Below are positions 45,530 to 54,373 of a stretch of 64,000 nucleotides of DNA, in pieces. Position numbers and translations under genes: made by a program. How positions within the stretch are numbered: the first letter of the stretch is position 1; each line of letters begins with the position of its first letter. The stretch comes from JAOUGY01 sp963785075. GTDB taxonomy: Bacteria > Actinomycetota > Acidimicrobiia > Spongiisociales > ZC4RG35. The stretch is taken from contig CAWATW010000001.1 in assembly GCA_963785075.1 (NCBI GenBank), positions 1 to 64,000 on the forward strand, read 5' to 3'. Under the pieces are notes generated by a model. The model saw only the letters and a list, made by a program, of their open reading frames with translations, did not search any database and was not told where the DNA came from.

Positions 45530-46623
45530 GCGGACCCGCCGACCGGTCCGACCTCCCGCGTATCGACACCCTGCTCGAGCCGATATTCCGATGGCTCGAT
45601 CGGCTGCTCCCGTTTCGTGGTCTTCGTCCGCTCGCGCGGCTCCGGTCGCTCAAGGTGAAGTTCACCATCGTGATTGCGGTCGCCATCACCGTCACCGCCG
45701 GGGCCGTGACTGCAGGTCGCGTCTTCAGCATCCATCCCTTGTGGGCACTGACGGGTGCCCTGGTGCTGTCGGTGACGCTCGTTCAGGTTCTGGCGAGGGG
45801 CGTAACGGCGCCACTTCGAGAAATGACCGCTGCAACCAGTGCCATGGCCGGTGGTGACTATTCGCAGCGGGTCCTCGTCGACTCGGTCGACGAGGTCGGG
45901 CAACTCGCAGCGGCGTTCAACGCCATGGCTGAGACTCTCGCCGACCTGGAGCGACAGCGGGACGATCTCATATCCAACGTGGGTCACGAACTCCGGACAC
46001 CGATCGCGGTGCTCCACGGCAATCTGGAGAACCTCCTCGACGAGGTCGTCGACGACGAGCGGCACACCCTCGAGATCATGCTCAGGCAGACGGACCGGCT
46101 CGGCAGGTTGGTCGGTGAGCTGCTCGACCTGTCCCGTCTCGAGGGCGGAGTGGGGTCGTTTGAACCGGCCGACATGGATCTTGTGGCCATGGCCCGGACC
46201 GCGGTCGCCGAGGCGGAGCTCCGCACACCGCCGCCCCGGATCGAAGTCGACGCGCCGGACACGCTCGTGATCGAGGGTGACCCGCGCCGGCTGCATTCGG
46301 TGATCGGCAACCTCCTCGACAACGCCATTCGTCACGGTGGGGAAGCGGGTCCCATCTCTGTGACCATTTCCGGATCGGAGTCGATCGTGACCCTGACGGT
46401 GACAGATCGAGGGCCTGGCGTTCCGGCCCAGGATCTCGATCGGATCTTCGACCGCTACTACCGATCGGAGAGCCGACGGTCCGGCGACGGGCTAGGCCTC
46501 GGCTTGGCAATAGCCCGGCGGGTGGCCGACCTGCACGGCGGCACCCTGTCGGCGGCGAACGCCGATCCGAGCGGGTTGATCATGACCCTCGCCATTCCCA
46601 CACGACGTGACCGACCGCGGTGA
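45526..46623 (+). CDS. Sensor histidine kinase (system 1)
   Basis: The 365-residue protein starts at a GTG inside the regulator's stop (GTGA). Helices around VKFTIVIAVAITVTAGAVTAG and LWALTGALVLSVTLVQVLA have almost no sensor loop between them. A HAMP domain (LREMTAATSAMAGGDYSQRV), the phospho-acceptor His154 in NVGHELRTPIAVLHG, and ATPase boxes NLLDNAIRHGG, DRGPGVP and GLGLGLAIARRVADLHGG follow. With so short an extracytoplasmic part it probably senses within the membrane or through another protein. Confidence 0.92.
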   Translation: MSGPADRSDLPRIDTLLEPIFRWLDRLLPFRGLRPLARLRSLKVKFTIVIAVAITVTAGAVTAGRVFSIHPLWALTGALVLSVTLVQVLARGVTAPLREMTAATSAMAGGDYSQRVLVDSVDEVGQLAAAFNAMAETLADLERQRDDLISNVGHELRTPIAVLHGNLENLLDEVVDDERHTLEIMLRQTDRLGRLVGELLDLSRLEGGVGSFEPADMDLVAMARTAVAEAELRTPPPRIEVDAPDTLVIEGDPRRLHSVIGNLLDNAIRHGGEAGPISVTISGSESIVTLTVTDRGPGVPAQDLDRIFDRYYRSESRRSGDGLGLGLAIARRVADLHGGTLSAANADPSGLIMTLAIPTRRDRPR

Positions 46624-46629
46624 CGGGCT

Positions 46630-47727
46630 TCAGCGCGTCCTCTTGCGCATGCGGGTTGCTCGTGTCGCACCCCCGCTCGGGTCGACCAGGTACTTGATGT
46701 GGGCCGGACGACCCTCCGCCAGCGGCTCGAGCCCATCAGCGATCAATCGATCGAGGGACAGCGCGATGGGCGCGATGTCGGACCACGCATCGTTGCGCGA
46801 GGCGATGAGGCGCAAGGCCTCCGGGAGGTCGGCGGAGCACACGTGAGCATTGGTCCCGATGAGTTCGACCTCGCGCAGCGACAGATCACGAACATCGAGT
46901 TGGCGGTGTTCGCCGTGCAGGCCGACGGCGACGATCCGGCTACCTCTGTCGGCCGCATCGAATGCGGCCCTGAGACCGGCCGCAGTGCCGGTCACCTCGT
47001 ACACCACATCCGGAAAGAGACCGACGTCGCGAAGGACCTGCGCCACCGAAGTCACCCGAGGATCGATCGAACGGGTTGCGCCCAACACCGTCGCAACCCG
47101 GAGTCGATCGGCGTCCAGATCCGATGCGAGCACGGTTGCTCCGACCGCTGCCGCGGCGTAGGTGAGGAAAGCACCGATTCCGCCGACGCCGATGATGGCG
47201 GCGGTCTGGCCAGGTTCGAGACGCCCTCGGCGCATGGCATGGACGGCGATCGACATCGGCTGTCCCAACGCCGCCGCGTCGGGCGTCAGGCCGAAGGGGT
47301 CGGCAGCCATCAAGGTGGATGCCGGGATCGAGCAGAACTCGGCGAGCCCGCCGTGACGCTGAAGACCCACCGAGGCGTACTCCGCGCACAGGTTCGTTCG
47401 TCCTCGAGTGCACCAGAGGCACTCACCGCACGATATGCCCGCACCGGACACGACCAGATCACCGACGGCGAAACCGTCGACGCCCGGTCCCAGCATCTCG
47501 ATTCTGCCTGCCACTTCGTGCCCTGGCACCATCGGTCCTGCATGGCCGGTGACGGGGTGGCGTTCGTGGATCGGGAACATGAACGGACCGTGGGTGTACT
47601 CATGCGCATCGGTTCCGCAGATCCCCACGGCCTCGACCCTGACCAGGGCCTCGCCGGCTCCGGGCTCCGGAACCGGGAGATCCTCGATCCGAATGTCGTT
47701 GCGGTCGTGGAAGACCGCCGCTCTCAT
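46630..47727 (-). CDS. Zinc-dependent medium-chain alcohol dehydrogenase
   Basis: The protein has 365 residues from the ATG at 47727; an in-frame GTG 12 bases up is an alternative. Catalytic zinc ligands are in GICGTDAHE and PGHEVAGR. The structural zinc loop is C-GEC-LWC-TRGRTNLC. The NAD-binding motif is GVGGIGAFLTYAAAAVGA with an acidic end (ASDLDADRL), indicating NAD preference. It resembles threonine/butanediol/sorbitol dehydrogenases; substrate unknown. It is convergent with the kinase gene (6-base gap), and the radical SAM gene on the same strand lies 22 bases upstream of its start. Confidence 0.9.
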   Translation of the reverse strand: MRAAVFHDRNDIRIEDLPVPEPGAGEALVRVEAVGICGTDAHEYTHGPFMFPIHERHPVTGHAGPMVPGHEVAGRIEMLGPGVDGFAVGDLVVSGAGISCGECLWCTRGRTNLCAEYASVGLQRHGGLAEFCSIPASTLMAADPFGLTPDAAALGQPMSIAVHAMRRGRLEPGQTAAIIGVGGIGAFLTYAAAAVGATVLASDLDADRLRVATVLGATRSIDPRVTSVAQVLRDVGLFPDVVYEVTGTAAGLRAAFDAADRGSRIVAVGLHGEHRQLDVRDLSLREVELIGTNAHVCSADLPEALRLIASRNDAWSDIAPIALSLDRLIADGLEPLAEGRPAHIKYLVDPSGGATRATRMRKRTR

Positions 47728-47749
47728 GCTTGAAGTCACATCCCGAACG

Positions 47750-48736
47750 CTACCGCCGCCATCGTCTCACGTAGTGGCGTTCGCCTCGATAGGTCACTTC
47801 GGCGAGGTCGCCGTTGGCGACGAGGCGGTCCACCACGTCACGGGAGGCGCCGTCACGTTTCAGGAGCCTCTCGACCGCCGAGGAGCGCATGGGCTGAACC
47901 GCCGTGATGGCCAGCAGGTCCGCGACGGCGTCACCCGTGGAGGCGAAGGCGTCACCTTCGTAGCCGATGAGACATTCGACATGGGGGACATACCGTCTGA
48001 GCACCTCGTAGGCGCTCGTCACCGTCTGCTCGTCGGGGGCGGTGATCTCGGGATACGGCGTCGGTCGGGTGGGAATCGCCAGGTACGCGACCGACGGGCG
48101 GATGTCGGCAAGGAAGTCACCAACAGCCGAGACCGACTCCTGCGTGTCGTTGATCCCGTCGACCAGCATGGTCTCGGACACCAGCCTGCCCTCGAACTGC
48201 GCTGCGAAACGCCGGATGCCCGACTGAATCGTTCCCAGGTCGAGGTCGGGATGCGGCCGGTTGACTCGACGCCAGATCGACTCGGTAGCGGCGTCGACCT
48301 TCACCGAGACCCAATCAGCAGCATTGAGCGCGTTTCGAACTTCGTCACGCCACAACAGCGAGGCGTTGGTGAAGACCGCAATCGGGACACCGAGCTGGTC
48401 CAGTCGGCGAATCGTCTCGCCAAGCCGGACGTCGAGCGTCGGCTCGCCATCGGGGGCGAACGTCAGGAAGTCGACTGACTCTCCTCGAGCCCGGACCTTG
48501 TTCAGGTGATCGGAAACCGCTTCGACGATCTGCTGCGGGCTGTAGAAACCTCGAGGCTCCATCGGTCGATCGGTCGTCGGTCCCACCTGGCAGTAGAGGC
48601 ACGAGTACGAGCACACCTTGGGTGGAATGTTGTTGATCCCCAGACTCCGACCGAGGCGTCGTGAGGGTATCGGGCCGAACGGGATGGCATCGAGATGAGA
48701 CGGTTCCCCTGTGTTCGGCGGGCGAACGATCTGCAT
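47750..48736 (-). CDS. Radical SAM protein (COG0731-like)
   Basis: The start at 48736 is fixed by GGAGGAG directly upstream on the minus strand; the frame extends to 48772. The 328-residue protein has FGPIPSRRLGRSLGINN, the cluster motif KVCSYSCLYCQVG (CX3CX2C), LTFAPDGEPTLD and FTNASLLW. This is the pattern of the COG0731 radical SAM family related to wybutosine-type enzymes but of unknown function in bacteria. The final ~70 residues form a winged-helix-like tail (AVERLLKRDGASRDVVDRLVANGDLAEVTYRGERHYV), which could bind nucleic acid. It probably shares an operon with the alcohol dehydrogenase. Confidence 0.88.
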   Translation of the reverse strand: MQIVRPPNTGEPSHLDAIPFGPIPSRRLGRSLGINNIPPKVCSYSCLYCQVGPTTDRPMEPRGFYSPQQIVEAVSDHLNKVRARGESVDFLTFAPDGEPTLDVRLGETIRRLDQLGVPIAVFTNASLLWRDEVRNALNAADWVSVKVDAATESIWRRVNRPHPDLDLGTIQSGIRRFAAQFEGRLVSETMLVDGINDTQESVSAVGDFLADIRPSVAYLAIPTRPTPYPEITAPDEQTVTSAYEVLRRYVPHVECLIGYEGDAFASTGDAVADLLAITAVQPMRSSAVERLLKRDGASRDVVDRLVANGDLAEVTYRGERHYVRRWRR

Positions 48737-48903
48737 GTCTCCTCCGGTCGAGGCACCAAACCCATGGTCCAATGGGCGAAGGCTGTCGGCCAGAGGCCAA
48801 GTTCTCGATCCGACTCACACGAAGAGTCCGTCTGCACACCGCGTTCACAGGTTCTCCACATTCGTCCCGGAAGATGACGGTGTCATCGAACGAAAGGAAG
48901 CGC

Positions 48904-49314
48904 ATGCGGATACGCACCATCGGGATCGTCGTCCTGATCGTGCTTGGTCTCGCCGTCGCCGGTGGGATCGGCACCAGCCTGTTCCAGGCCGGCTTTGCCC
49001 AAGGGGTCGCAGCCGACGGGGCAGACCTCGTTGTCGGCCGTGGGTTCTACTACCCCGGCCTGTATGGATTTGGAGTGATAGGAATCATGTTGAAGGCTCT
49101 GTTTGCACTGTTGTTGTTCGGGCTCTTTGCCCGGCTGTTCTTCTTCCGTGGCCTCATGCGCCATGGGCGCGGACCGTGGATGCATGGCGAGCACGGTGGT
49201 CATGGCGCTCACGGTGACCGACGTGAAGAGTTCCGGTCGAAGATGGAGCAGCATCTCGGTGAGTGGCACGAACGGGCCCACGCCGAGCCCGACGTCGAAC
49301 CGGCATCCGAGTGA
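48904..49314 (+). CDS. Small membrane protein with His/Gly-rich tail, linked to system 2
   Basis: The ATG at 48904 follows GAAAGGAAGCGC. The 136-residue protein has two helices (TIGIVVLIVLGLAVAGGIGTSLF and GIMLKALFALLLFGLFARLFFF). A cytoplasmic tail follows with HGRGPWMHGEHGGHGAHGDRREEF, and then an amphipathic end (KMEQHLGEWHERAHAEP). The His-rich stretch suggests metal binding, but this is inference. It directly precedes the second regulator/kinase pair. In actinobacteria such small proteins often belong to the same envelope- or metal-stress unit. Confidence 0.72.
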   Translation: MRIRTIGIVVLIVLGLAVAGGIGTSLFQAGFAQGVAADGADLVVGRGFYYPGLYGFGVIGIMLKALFALLLFGLFARLFFFRGLMRHGRGPWMHGEHGGHGAHGDRREEFRSKMEQHLGEWHERAHAEPDVEPASE

Positions 49315-49321
49315 CCAACCG

Positions 49322-49357
49322 GTCGGGGGCAGGATCCGGCAGGCTCCCGCCCCCGAC
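49322..49357 (+). other. Stem-loop between membrane protein and regulator genes
   Basis: GTCGGGGGC at 49322-49330 can pair with GCCCCCGAC at 49349-49357 (9 bp, 18-base loop). No T run follows, so it is not a classical terminator. It may lower read-through into the regulator gene. Confidence 0.4.
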
Positions 49358-49374
49358 TCTGGGACAATCGTCAC

Positions 49375-50052
49375 ATGCAGAAGATCCTCGTCGTCGAAGA
49401 CGAGCTGAAGATCGCCCGTCTCGTTCGGGACTATCTGGAGCGGGCGGGTTTCGAGGTGTCGATCGCCCACGACGGGGCTGCTGCGTTGTCGTCGTTCCGC
49501 CGCCGAGCCCCCGACCTCGTGATCCTCGACCTGGGGCTCCCTGGCATGAATGGTCTCGACCTCGCCCGCCGGCTTCGACAGACGTCGGAGGCTCCGATCG
49601 TGATGCTGACCGCACGCTCCGCGGAAAGCGACAAGATCGTCGGGCTGGAGCTGGGCGCCGACGACTACGTGACGAAGCCGTTCTCACCAGGAGAGCTCGT
49701 TGCGAGGGTTCGAGCTGTGCTGCGACGCAGTTCTGCGTCGGGTAGGGCGGAGATCGTGAGGGCGGGGGACCTCGAAATCGATGTGGCCCGGCGACACGTG
49801 ACGGTCGGCGACCGGAGTCCCGACCTGACGGCGACCGAGTTCGATCTGCTCGTCGTGATGGCCCGGAGCCCCGGTCGGGTGTTCACCCGGGGTCAGCTGA
49901 GCGCCGCACTTCTCGGCGAGGAGGACACCACGTATGAGCGCACGATCGACTCCCACGTCAAGAACCTCCGCAAGAAGATCGAGTCGGATTCCCGTCGGCC
50001 CGAGATCGTCGAAACCGTCTATGGGGTCGGATACCGGGTGTCCGATGGGTAG
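49375..50052 (+). CDS. OmpR-family response regulator (system 2)
   Basis: The 225-residue protein has its receiver phospho-acceptor at Asp52 (LVILDLGLPGMNG) and Lys in VTKPFSPGEL. The winged-helix effector domain reads PDLTATEFDLLVVMARSPGRVFTRGQL, then TIDSHVKNLRKKIE and TVYGVGYRV. It overlaps the kinase gene by eight bases. It is related to the regulator at 44846 (same family, similar receiver core), but the two effector domains differ, so this is not a recent duplication. Confidence 0.93.
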   Translation: MQKILVVEDELKIARLVRDYLERAGFEVSIAHDGAAALSSFRRRAPDLVILDLGLPGMNGLDLARRLRQTSEAPIVMLTARSAESDKIVGLELGADDYVTKPFSPGELVARVRAVLRRSSASGRAEIVRAGDLEIDVARRHVTVGDRSPDLTATEFDLLVVMARSPGRVFTRGQLSAALLGEEDTTYERTIDSHVKNLRKKIESDSRRPEIVETVYGVGYRVSDG

Positions 50053-51136
50053 GCCGTCGTCGGGACCTCATCGACGTCCCGATTGGGCGCCACCCGGGTG
50101 GCACCACGGCCCGCCGGGCCGGTTCATACGCCGGCGGCTGTTTGGTCTGCTGCTGGCGTTCGTGATCGTGGCGATGGTCGTGGGAACGATCGCAGGGCTG
50201 GTCTTCTCGGCGGTCTCCAACGCTGGACCGTGGAGCTGGTTGCTGCTCGTGGTGATGATCATGATGGCTGTCGCCGCCAGACGCACCATGGCCCGAGCAT
50301 GGCGTCCGGTAGGTGATCTGATCGATGCCACGGCGCGACTCGGTTCCGGGGACGACGGCGTGCGAGTCGACACGCGGCTGCGGGGCCCTCTCCGGGGCGT
50401 TGCTGTGTCGTTCAACCAGATGGCCGAGCGCCTGGACGCCGAGGAGGAGCGTCGGCAGCGGTTCTTGGCCGACGTCGGCCACGAGCTCGAGACACCGCTC
50501 ACCGTGCTTCGGGGGGAGATCGAAGCGCTGGTCGACGGGGTCCGACAACCCGACCCCGAACGGCTCACATCGTTGCTCGCAGACGTGACCACCGTCGAAC
50601 GTCTGGTGGAAGACCTGCGCACTCTCTCGCTCGCCGAAGCCAGACGATTGGAACTGCACCGGGAGGAGCTGGACCTCGCCGAGGTGGTCGGCGACAGTCT
50701 TCGAACGTTCCAGCCGACCGCCCAGGACCAGGGCGTGACGATCGAGTGGGACGATGGGGGGCCGGCGCCCATGAGCGGAGACCCGGTTCGGCTCCGGCAG
50801 ATCGTGATGAATCTGGTGACCAACGCCCTGCGCGCGATGCCCGAGGGAGGAATCATGGCGGTCGACATCGGCCGTGAGCCCGACGCGATCGTGCTGTCCG
50901 TTCGCGACACCGGGCGCGGCATCGACCCCCAACGACTCCAATCGTTGTTCGACCGCTACGAGAAGTCGGTCGACTCGACCGGATCGGGGCTCGGGCTGAC
51001 GATCGTTCGAGACTTGGTCGAGGCCCATGGAGGCTCGGTCACGGCCGCGAACGGACCATCCACCGGCGCCATTTTCACCGCCGTGTTTCCGACACGAGGC
51101 GATGAGGGCTCGGTGGGCGGGGAAGAACCCACCTGA
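50045..51136 (+). CDS. Sensor histidine kinase (system 2) with variant H-box
   Basis: The ATG at 50045 lies within the end of the regulator gene. The 363-residue protein has a Pro/His/Gly-rich N-terminus, two close helices (LFGLLLAFVIVAMVVGTIAGLVF, WSWLLLVVMIMMAVAA), a HAMP-like segment (RPVGDLIDATARLGSGDDGVRV) and an H-box. The ATPase region is NLVTNALRAMPEGG, DTGRGIDP, GSGLGLTIVRDLVEAHGG. The H-box reads VGHELETPLTVLRG; the usual Arg after His-Glu-Leu is replaced by Glu. The phospho-acceptor His is present, so activity is probable. Confidence 0.91.
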   Translation: MGRPSSGPHRRPDWAPPGWHHGPPGRFIRRRLFGLLLAFVIVAMVVGTIAGLVFSAVSNAGPWSWLLLVVMIMMAVAARRTMARAWRPVGDLIDATARLGSGDDGVRVDTRLRGPLRGVAVSFNQMAERLDAEEERRQRFLADVGHELETPLTVLRGEIEALVDGVRQPDPERLTSLLADVTTVERLVEDLRTLSLAEARRLELHREELDLAEVVGDSLRTFQPTAQDQGVTIEWDDGGPAPMSGDPVRLRQIVMNLVTNALRAMPEGGIMAVDIGREPDAIVLSVRDTGRGIDPQRLQSLFDRYEKSVDSTGSGLGLTIVRDLVEAHGGSVTAANGPSTGAIFTAVFPTRGDEGSVGGEEPT

Positions 51137-51208
51137 CGCGCTCGGGGGGTGACGGGGTCGTGCACCCTATATGATCGCCGGGAGTCGTGATGAGCGGAGG
51201 TACTTCTG

Positions 51209-52081
51209 ATGTCGGCAACGTACGGAGAGATCATCTACGAAGTGGCGGACAACGTCGCCTGGATCACGATCGATCGACCGGAGGTCAAGAACGCATTCCG
51301 GGAGCAGACGCTGGATGAGCTGGCGGATGCGTTCAATAGCACTCGTGAGGACCCGTCCATAGCCTGTGCGGTCGTGTCGGGTGCCGGTGGCGCGTTCTCG
51401 GCCGGTGGCGACTTCCACGCCATGATGAAGCTGAACAAGGCCAACTCGTACATGTGGAACGACCGCATGCTCAAGGTCGCGATGACGATCCGAAACCTCC
51501 CGATCCCGGTGATCGCCATGGTCGAAGGGCCGTGCGTCGGCGGCGGGCACGAGCTGATGTTGTGGTGCGACCTGGTCGTCGCCGCCGACGACTCGACCTT
51601 CGGTCAGACCGGTGCTCGGGTCGGCGCATGTCCGACGGTGGGGGCGACGCAGTACATCTCCAAGCTCATCGGCGAGCGAAGAGCCAAAGAGATGATCTTC
51701 CTCTGCAAGACCTACTCCGGAAAGGAAGCGGCCGAGATCGGTCTCGCCAACATCTCGGTGCCGGCCGACCAACTGCGGTCGAAGGTGGAAGAGGTCTGTC
51801 GCCAGATCGTGGGGTATTCCAGCGCCACCATCCGCGCCACCAAGGTGTCGCTCAACTTCGACTCCGATGCCCTGTATCCATCGTGGCAGCACGGCATGGA
51901 GCTACTGGCCAACATCTGGGGGACCGAGGAGTCGCTCGAGGGCATGAATGCCTTCCTCGAGAAGCGCAAGCCGGACTTCCAGCAGTTCAGGGATCGCAAC
52001 AAGGATGAGCTCGACCGGTACAAGGACGCCTTCGATGCGGGCCTCAACCAGTCCGAGAAGTCACGCGACGCCCGCGCATGA
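51209..52081 (+). CDS. Enoyl-CoA hydratase/isomerase family (MenB/BadI-like)
   Basis: The ATG at 51209 follows GGAGG. The 290-residue crotonase-fold protein has oxyanion-hole segments GAFSAGGDFHAM and EGPCVGGGHELMLWCDLV. The downstream part AEIGLANISVPADQL...EKRKPDFQQF resembles BadI (2-ketocyclohexane-carboxyl-CoA hydrolase) and MenB more than fatty-acid hydratases. It precedes a class III CoA-transferase by 22 bases. Together they suggest CoA-activation and turnover of an organic acid, perhaps cyclic. Exact substrate unknown. Confidence 0.87.
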   Translation: MSATYGEIIYEVADNVAWITIDRPEVKNAFREQTLDELADAFNSTREDPSIACAVVSGAGGAFSAGGDFHAMMKLNKANSYMWNDRMLKVAMTIRNLPIPVIAMVEGPCVGGGHELMLWCDLVVAADDSTFGQTGARVGACPTVGATQYISKLIGERRAKEMIFLCKTYSGKEAAEIGLANISVPADQLRSKVEEVCRQIVGYSSATIRATKVSLNFDSDALYPSWQHGMELLANIWGTEESLEGMNAFLEKRKPDFQQFRDRNKDELDRYKDAFDAGLNQSEKSRDARA

Positions 52082-52102
52082 ACTCGCCGGAAGCTCGCTG
52101 AC

Positions 52103-53290
52103 GTGGGGGCACTCGATGGACTGGTGGTGTTGGACCTGACCAGGGTGCTCGCCGGTCCGCTCGCCGCCATGTTGCTCGGCGACATGGGGGCGGACGTGAT
52201 CAAGGTGGAACGACCGGGGACGGGCGACGACACGCGGGGTTGGGGCCCACCATTCATAGGCACGGAGTCCGCCTACTACCTTGGCGTGAATCGGAACAAG
52301 CGAAGCTGCACGCTCGACCTCGGCTGCGACGACGGCCGTCGAATCCTGGGCCGGCTCCTCCAGCAGGCCGACATCGTGTTGGACAACTACAAGATCGGGA
52401 CGTTGGAACGCTGGGGGTTCGATGAAGCCTGGTTCGATGAGCACGCCCCCCGGGCTGTGAGATGCACCATCAGTGGGTATGGCTCGACCGGTCCCAAGGC
52501 CGGGATGCCCGGCTACGACTTCATCTTGCAGGCCGAGACCGGGCTCATGTCCATCACCGGCGAGCCGGATGGCGCATCGATGAAGCTGGGCGTGGCGATC
52601 GTCGACATCTGCACGGGCATGCTGGCGGCGATGTCGGTCCTGGCCGGGATCACGTCGAGGGCCGTCACCGGACTCGGACAGCGCACCGAGGTCACGCTTC
52701 ACGACACCGGCCTGCTGATGCTGGCCAACGTTGCCGCCAACCACCTGGCGTCTGGGGCAGTACCCGGTCGGTACGGGAACGGTCACCCGAACATCGTTCC
52801 GTATCGGACCTTCGATACGGCCGACGGGGAGGTGGCAGTCGCGGTCGGCAACGACGCTCAGTTCGCGACGCTCGCCGGGGTGCTCGGACACCCCGAGTGG
52901 GCAAACGACGAGCGGTTCTCACGAAACCGTGACCGGGTGGAGCATCGGGATGTGATCGACGGTCTGATCCAGGAGGTCATGGCGACTCGTTCCCGAGCCC
53001 AGTGGATCGAACTTCTCGATGAGGCGGGTATTCCGTCCGGTCCGATCAACAATGTGGCCGAGGCGCTGGCGTCGGCCCAGACGGCAGGTCGAGGGATGGT
53101 CGCCGAGGTCGACCACCCGATCCAAGGGCTGATCCGGATGCTCGGTCTCCCCGTTCGATTCGACGGAACACCATCTTCGATCAGGCGTCACCCTCCCATG
53201 CTCGGCGAGCACACCGACGAGGTGCTGCGGGAGATGGCGGGATTGAGTCAGAACGAGATCGAAGATCTTCGCTCGCGCGGCGTGGCCTGA
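52103..53290 (+). CDS. CaiB/BaiF-type (class III) CoA-transferase
   Basis: The GTG start is 21 bases after the hydratase stop. The 395-residue protein shows the family opening LVVLDLTRVLAGPLAAMLLGDMGADVIKVERP, SAYYLGVNRNKRSCTLDL, and the catalytic Asp in MPGYDFILQAETG. It also has ISGYGSTGP and an end with HPPMLGEHTDEVL. Such enzymes move CoA between carboxylic acids. The co-directional enoyl-CoA hydratase indicates a two-gene catabolic operon. Confidence 0.9.
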   Translation: MGALDGLVVLDLTRVLAGPLAAMLLGDMGADVIKVERPGTGDDTRGWGPPFIGTESAYYLGVNRNKRSCTLDLGCDDGRRILGRLLQQADIVLDNYKIGTLERWGFDEAWFDEHAPRAVRCTISGYGSTGPKAGMPGYDFILQAETGLMSITGEPDGASMKLGVAIVDICTGMLAAMSVLAGITSRAVTGLGQRTEVTLHDTGLLMLANVAANHLASGAVPGRYGNGHPNIVPYRTFDTADGEVAVAVGNDAQFATLAGVLGHPEWANDERFSRNRDRVEHRDVIDGLIQEVMATRSRAQWIELLDEAGIPSGPINNVAEALASAQTAGRGMVAEVDHPIQGLIRMLGLPVRFDGTPSSIRRHPPMLGEHTDEVLREMAGLSQNEIEDLRSRGVA

Positions 53291-53332
53291 ACGCGATCGC
53301 ATCCGCATCGAGAAATGGTGGAGCCGGTTGGT

Positions 53333-53725
53333 TCAGCGTTGCTGGAGTCGGAAGCGGATGGTGACCCGTTCGACTGGTGAAGCCATGAATTCGCCGATCG
53401 CATCCGTGGTGAGTGCCGAGCGCACACGAGACAACGGTGTGGGCGTCTCGATCTGGCCTCTGCCAACCAGATGAGATCCGAACACGCTGCCGATTGCCGT
53501 CTGTTCTGTTCGCCCTCCGGTCAACAGGACCCAGCAATATGGATCCCGACGTAGGTTGATGACCGTCCGGGAGCTCTCGAACGACTGGAGGACCAGGGTG
53601 CCATCCGGCATCTCGCAACAGACGAGCGGCGAGAGGTGGATGGTGGCGTCTTCGTTTCTCGTCCCGACAACTGCCGGACTCGATCGATCGCTCCCACGTT
53701 TCGAGAGTCCATGCGGCGTGTTCAT
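53333..53725 (-). CDS. PPOX-type (FMN/F420-binding split-barrel) protein
   Basis: The 130-residue protein fits the pyridoxamine-phosphate-oxidase-like split barrel: DATIHLSPLVCCEMPDGTLVLQSFESSRTVINLRRDPYCWVLLTGG, then HLVGRGQIETPTPL and PVERVTIRFRLQQR. Many actinobacterial relatives bind F420 or heme-like cofactors. No partner gene is nearby; it is convergent with the CoA-transferase. The N-terminal ~25 residues are uncertain. Confidence 0.68.
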   Translation of the reverse strand: MNTPHGLSKRGSDRSSPAVVGTRNEDATIHLSPLVCCEMPDGTLVLQSFESSRTVINLRRDPYCWVLLTGGRTEQTAIGSVFGSHLVGRGQIETPTPLSRVRSALTTDAIGEFMASPVERVTIRFRLQQR

Positions 53726-53851
53726 CGGAGATTCGGATCGTATATCGGACGGGCATCGCTCGGTCGTCCAGTTTCTGTCGGTGGCTGACCCCTCCCGGCG
53801 TTTCTGCTCGCACTCGGTACGATCAGAAGCCAGGCACTACAGGGAGTGGTC

Positions 53852-54310
53852 ATGGCCGTCGAGGTCTCGGGGGAACGTCGAAGCAACGAGCGACGGGAGC
53901 GGCGACGGCCGGTGAGGGTGGAGCGAAGGAGTGGCTTTGACCGCCGCGTGCCCACCTCGAATCGACCCGGTGACCGGTACGTCCGCATGCTCCATACCTA
54001 CCGGGAGAACCCCCGAACCATCCTGCTGATGCTTGTGGTCTTCACGGCCCTCAACCTCGCCGATCTCGTCTTGACGCTCCGCAGTCTCTCGCTGGGGGCG
54101 CGCGAGGCGAACCCAGCCATGAAGGCGCTTTTCGACATCCATCCCGTGTGGGCCGGCGTCGTCAAGATGGGTGTGGGCATGATCGTCGCCGAGCTCATCT
54201 GGGCTTGGCGTCGCCATCGATCGGCGCTGGCCTTGTCGATCGGAATGACGGTCGCCATGGCAGGCATCTTCTGCTGGCACATGTTCATCTCGCAGCGCCT
54301 CCCACTCTGA
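53852..54310 (+). CDS. DUF5658-like membrane protein
   Basis: The ATG at 53852 follows GGGAGTGGTC; an in-frame GTG two codons up is less likely. The 152-residue protein has an Arg-rich N-terminus (GERRSNERRERRRP) and then helices around TILLMLVVFTALNLADLVLTL, GVVKMGVGMIVAELIWAW and LALSIGMTVAMAGIFCWHMF. The pattern 'ALNLADLVLT...GAREANPAM' is that of DUF5658. No function is known. Confidence 0.78.
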   Translation: MAVEVSGERRSNERRERRRPVRVERRSGFDRRVPTSNRPGDRYVRMLHTYRENPRTILLMLVVFTALNLADLVLTLRSLSLGAREANPAMKALFDIHPVWAGVVKMGVGMIVAELIWAWRRHRSALALSIGMTVAMAGIFCWHMFISQRLPL

Positions 54311-54373
54311 ACCTCGGCGTTTGCGACGGCGTGGGGCGGGTAGATATCGATCCCCCGACCTCGAAGGGTCTCG

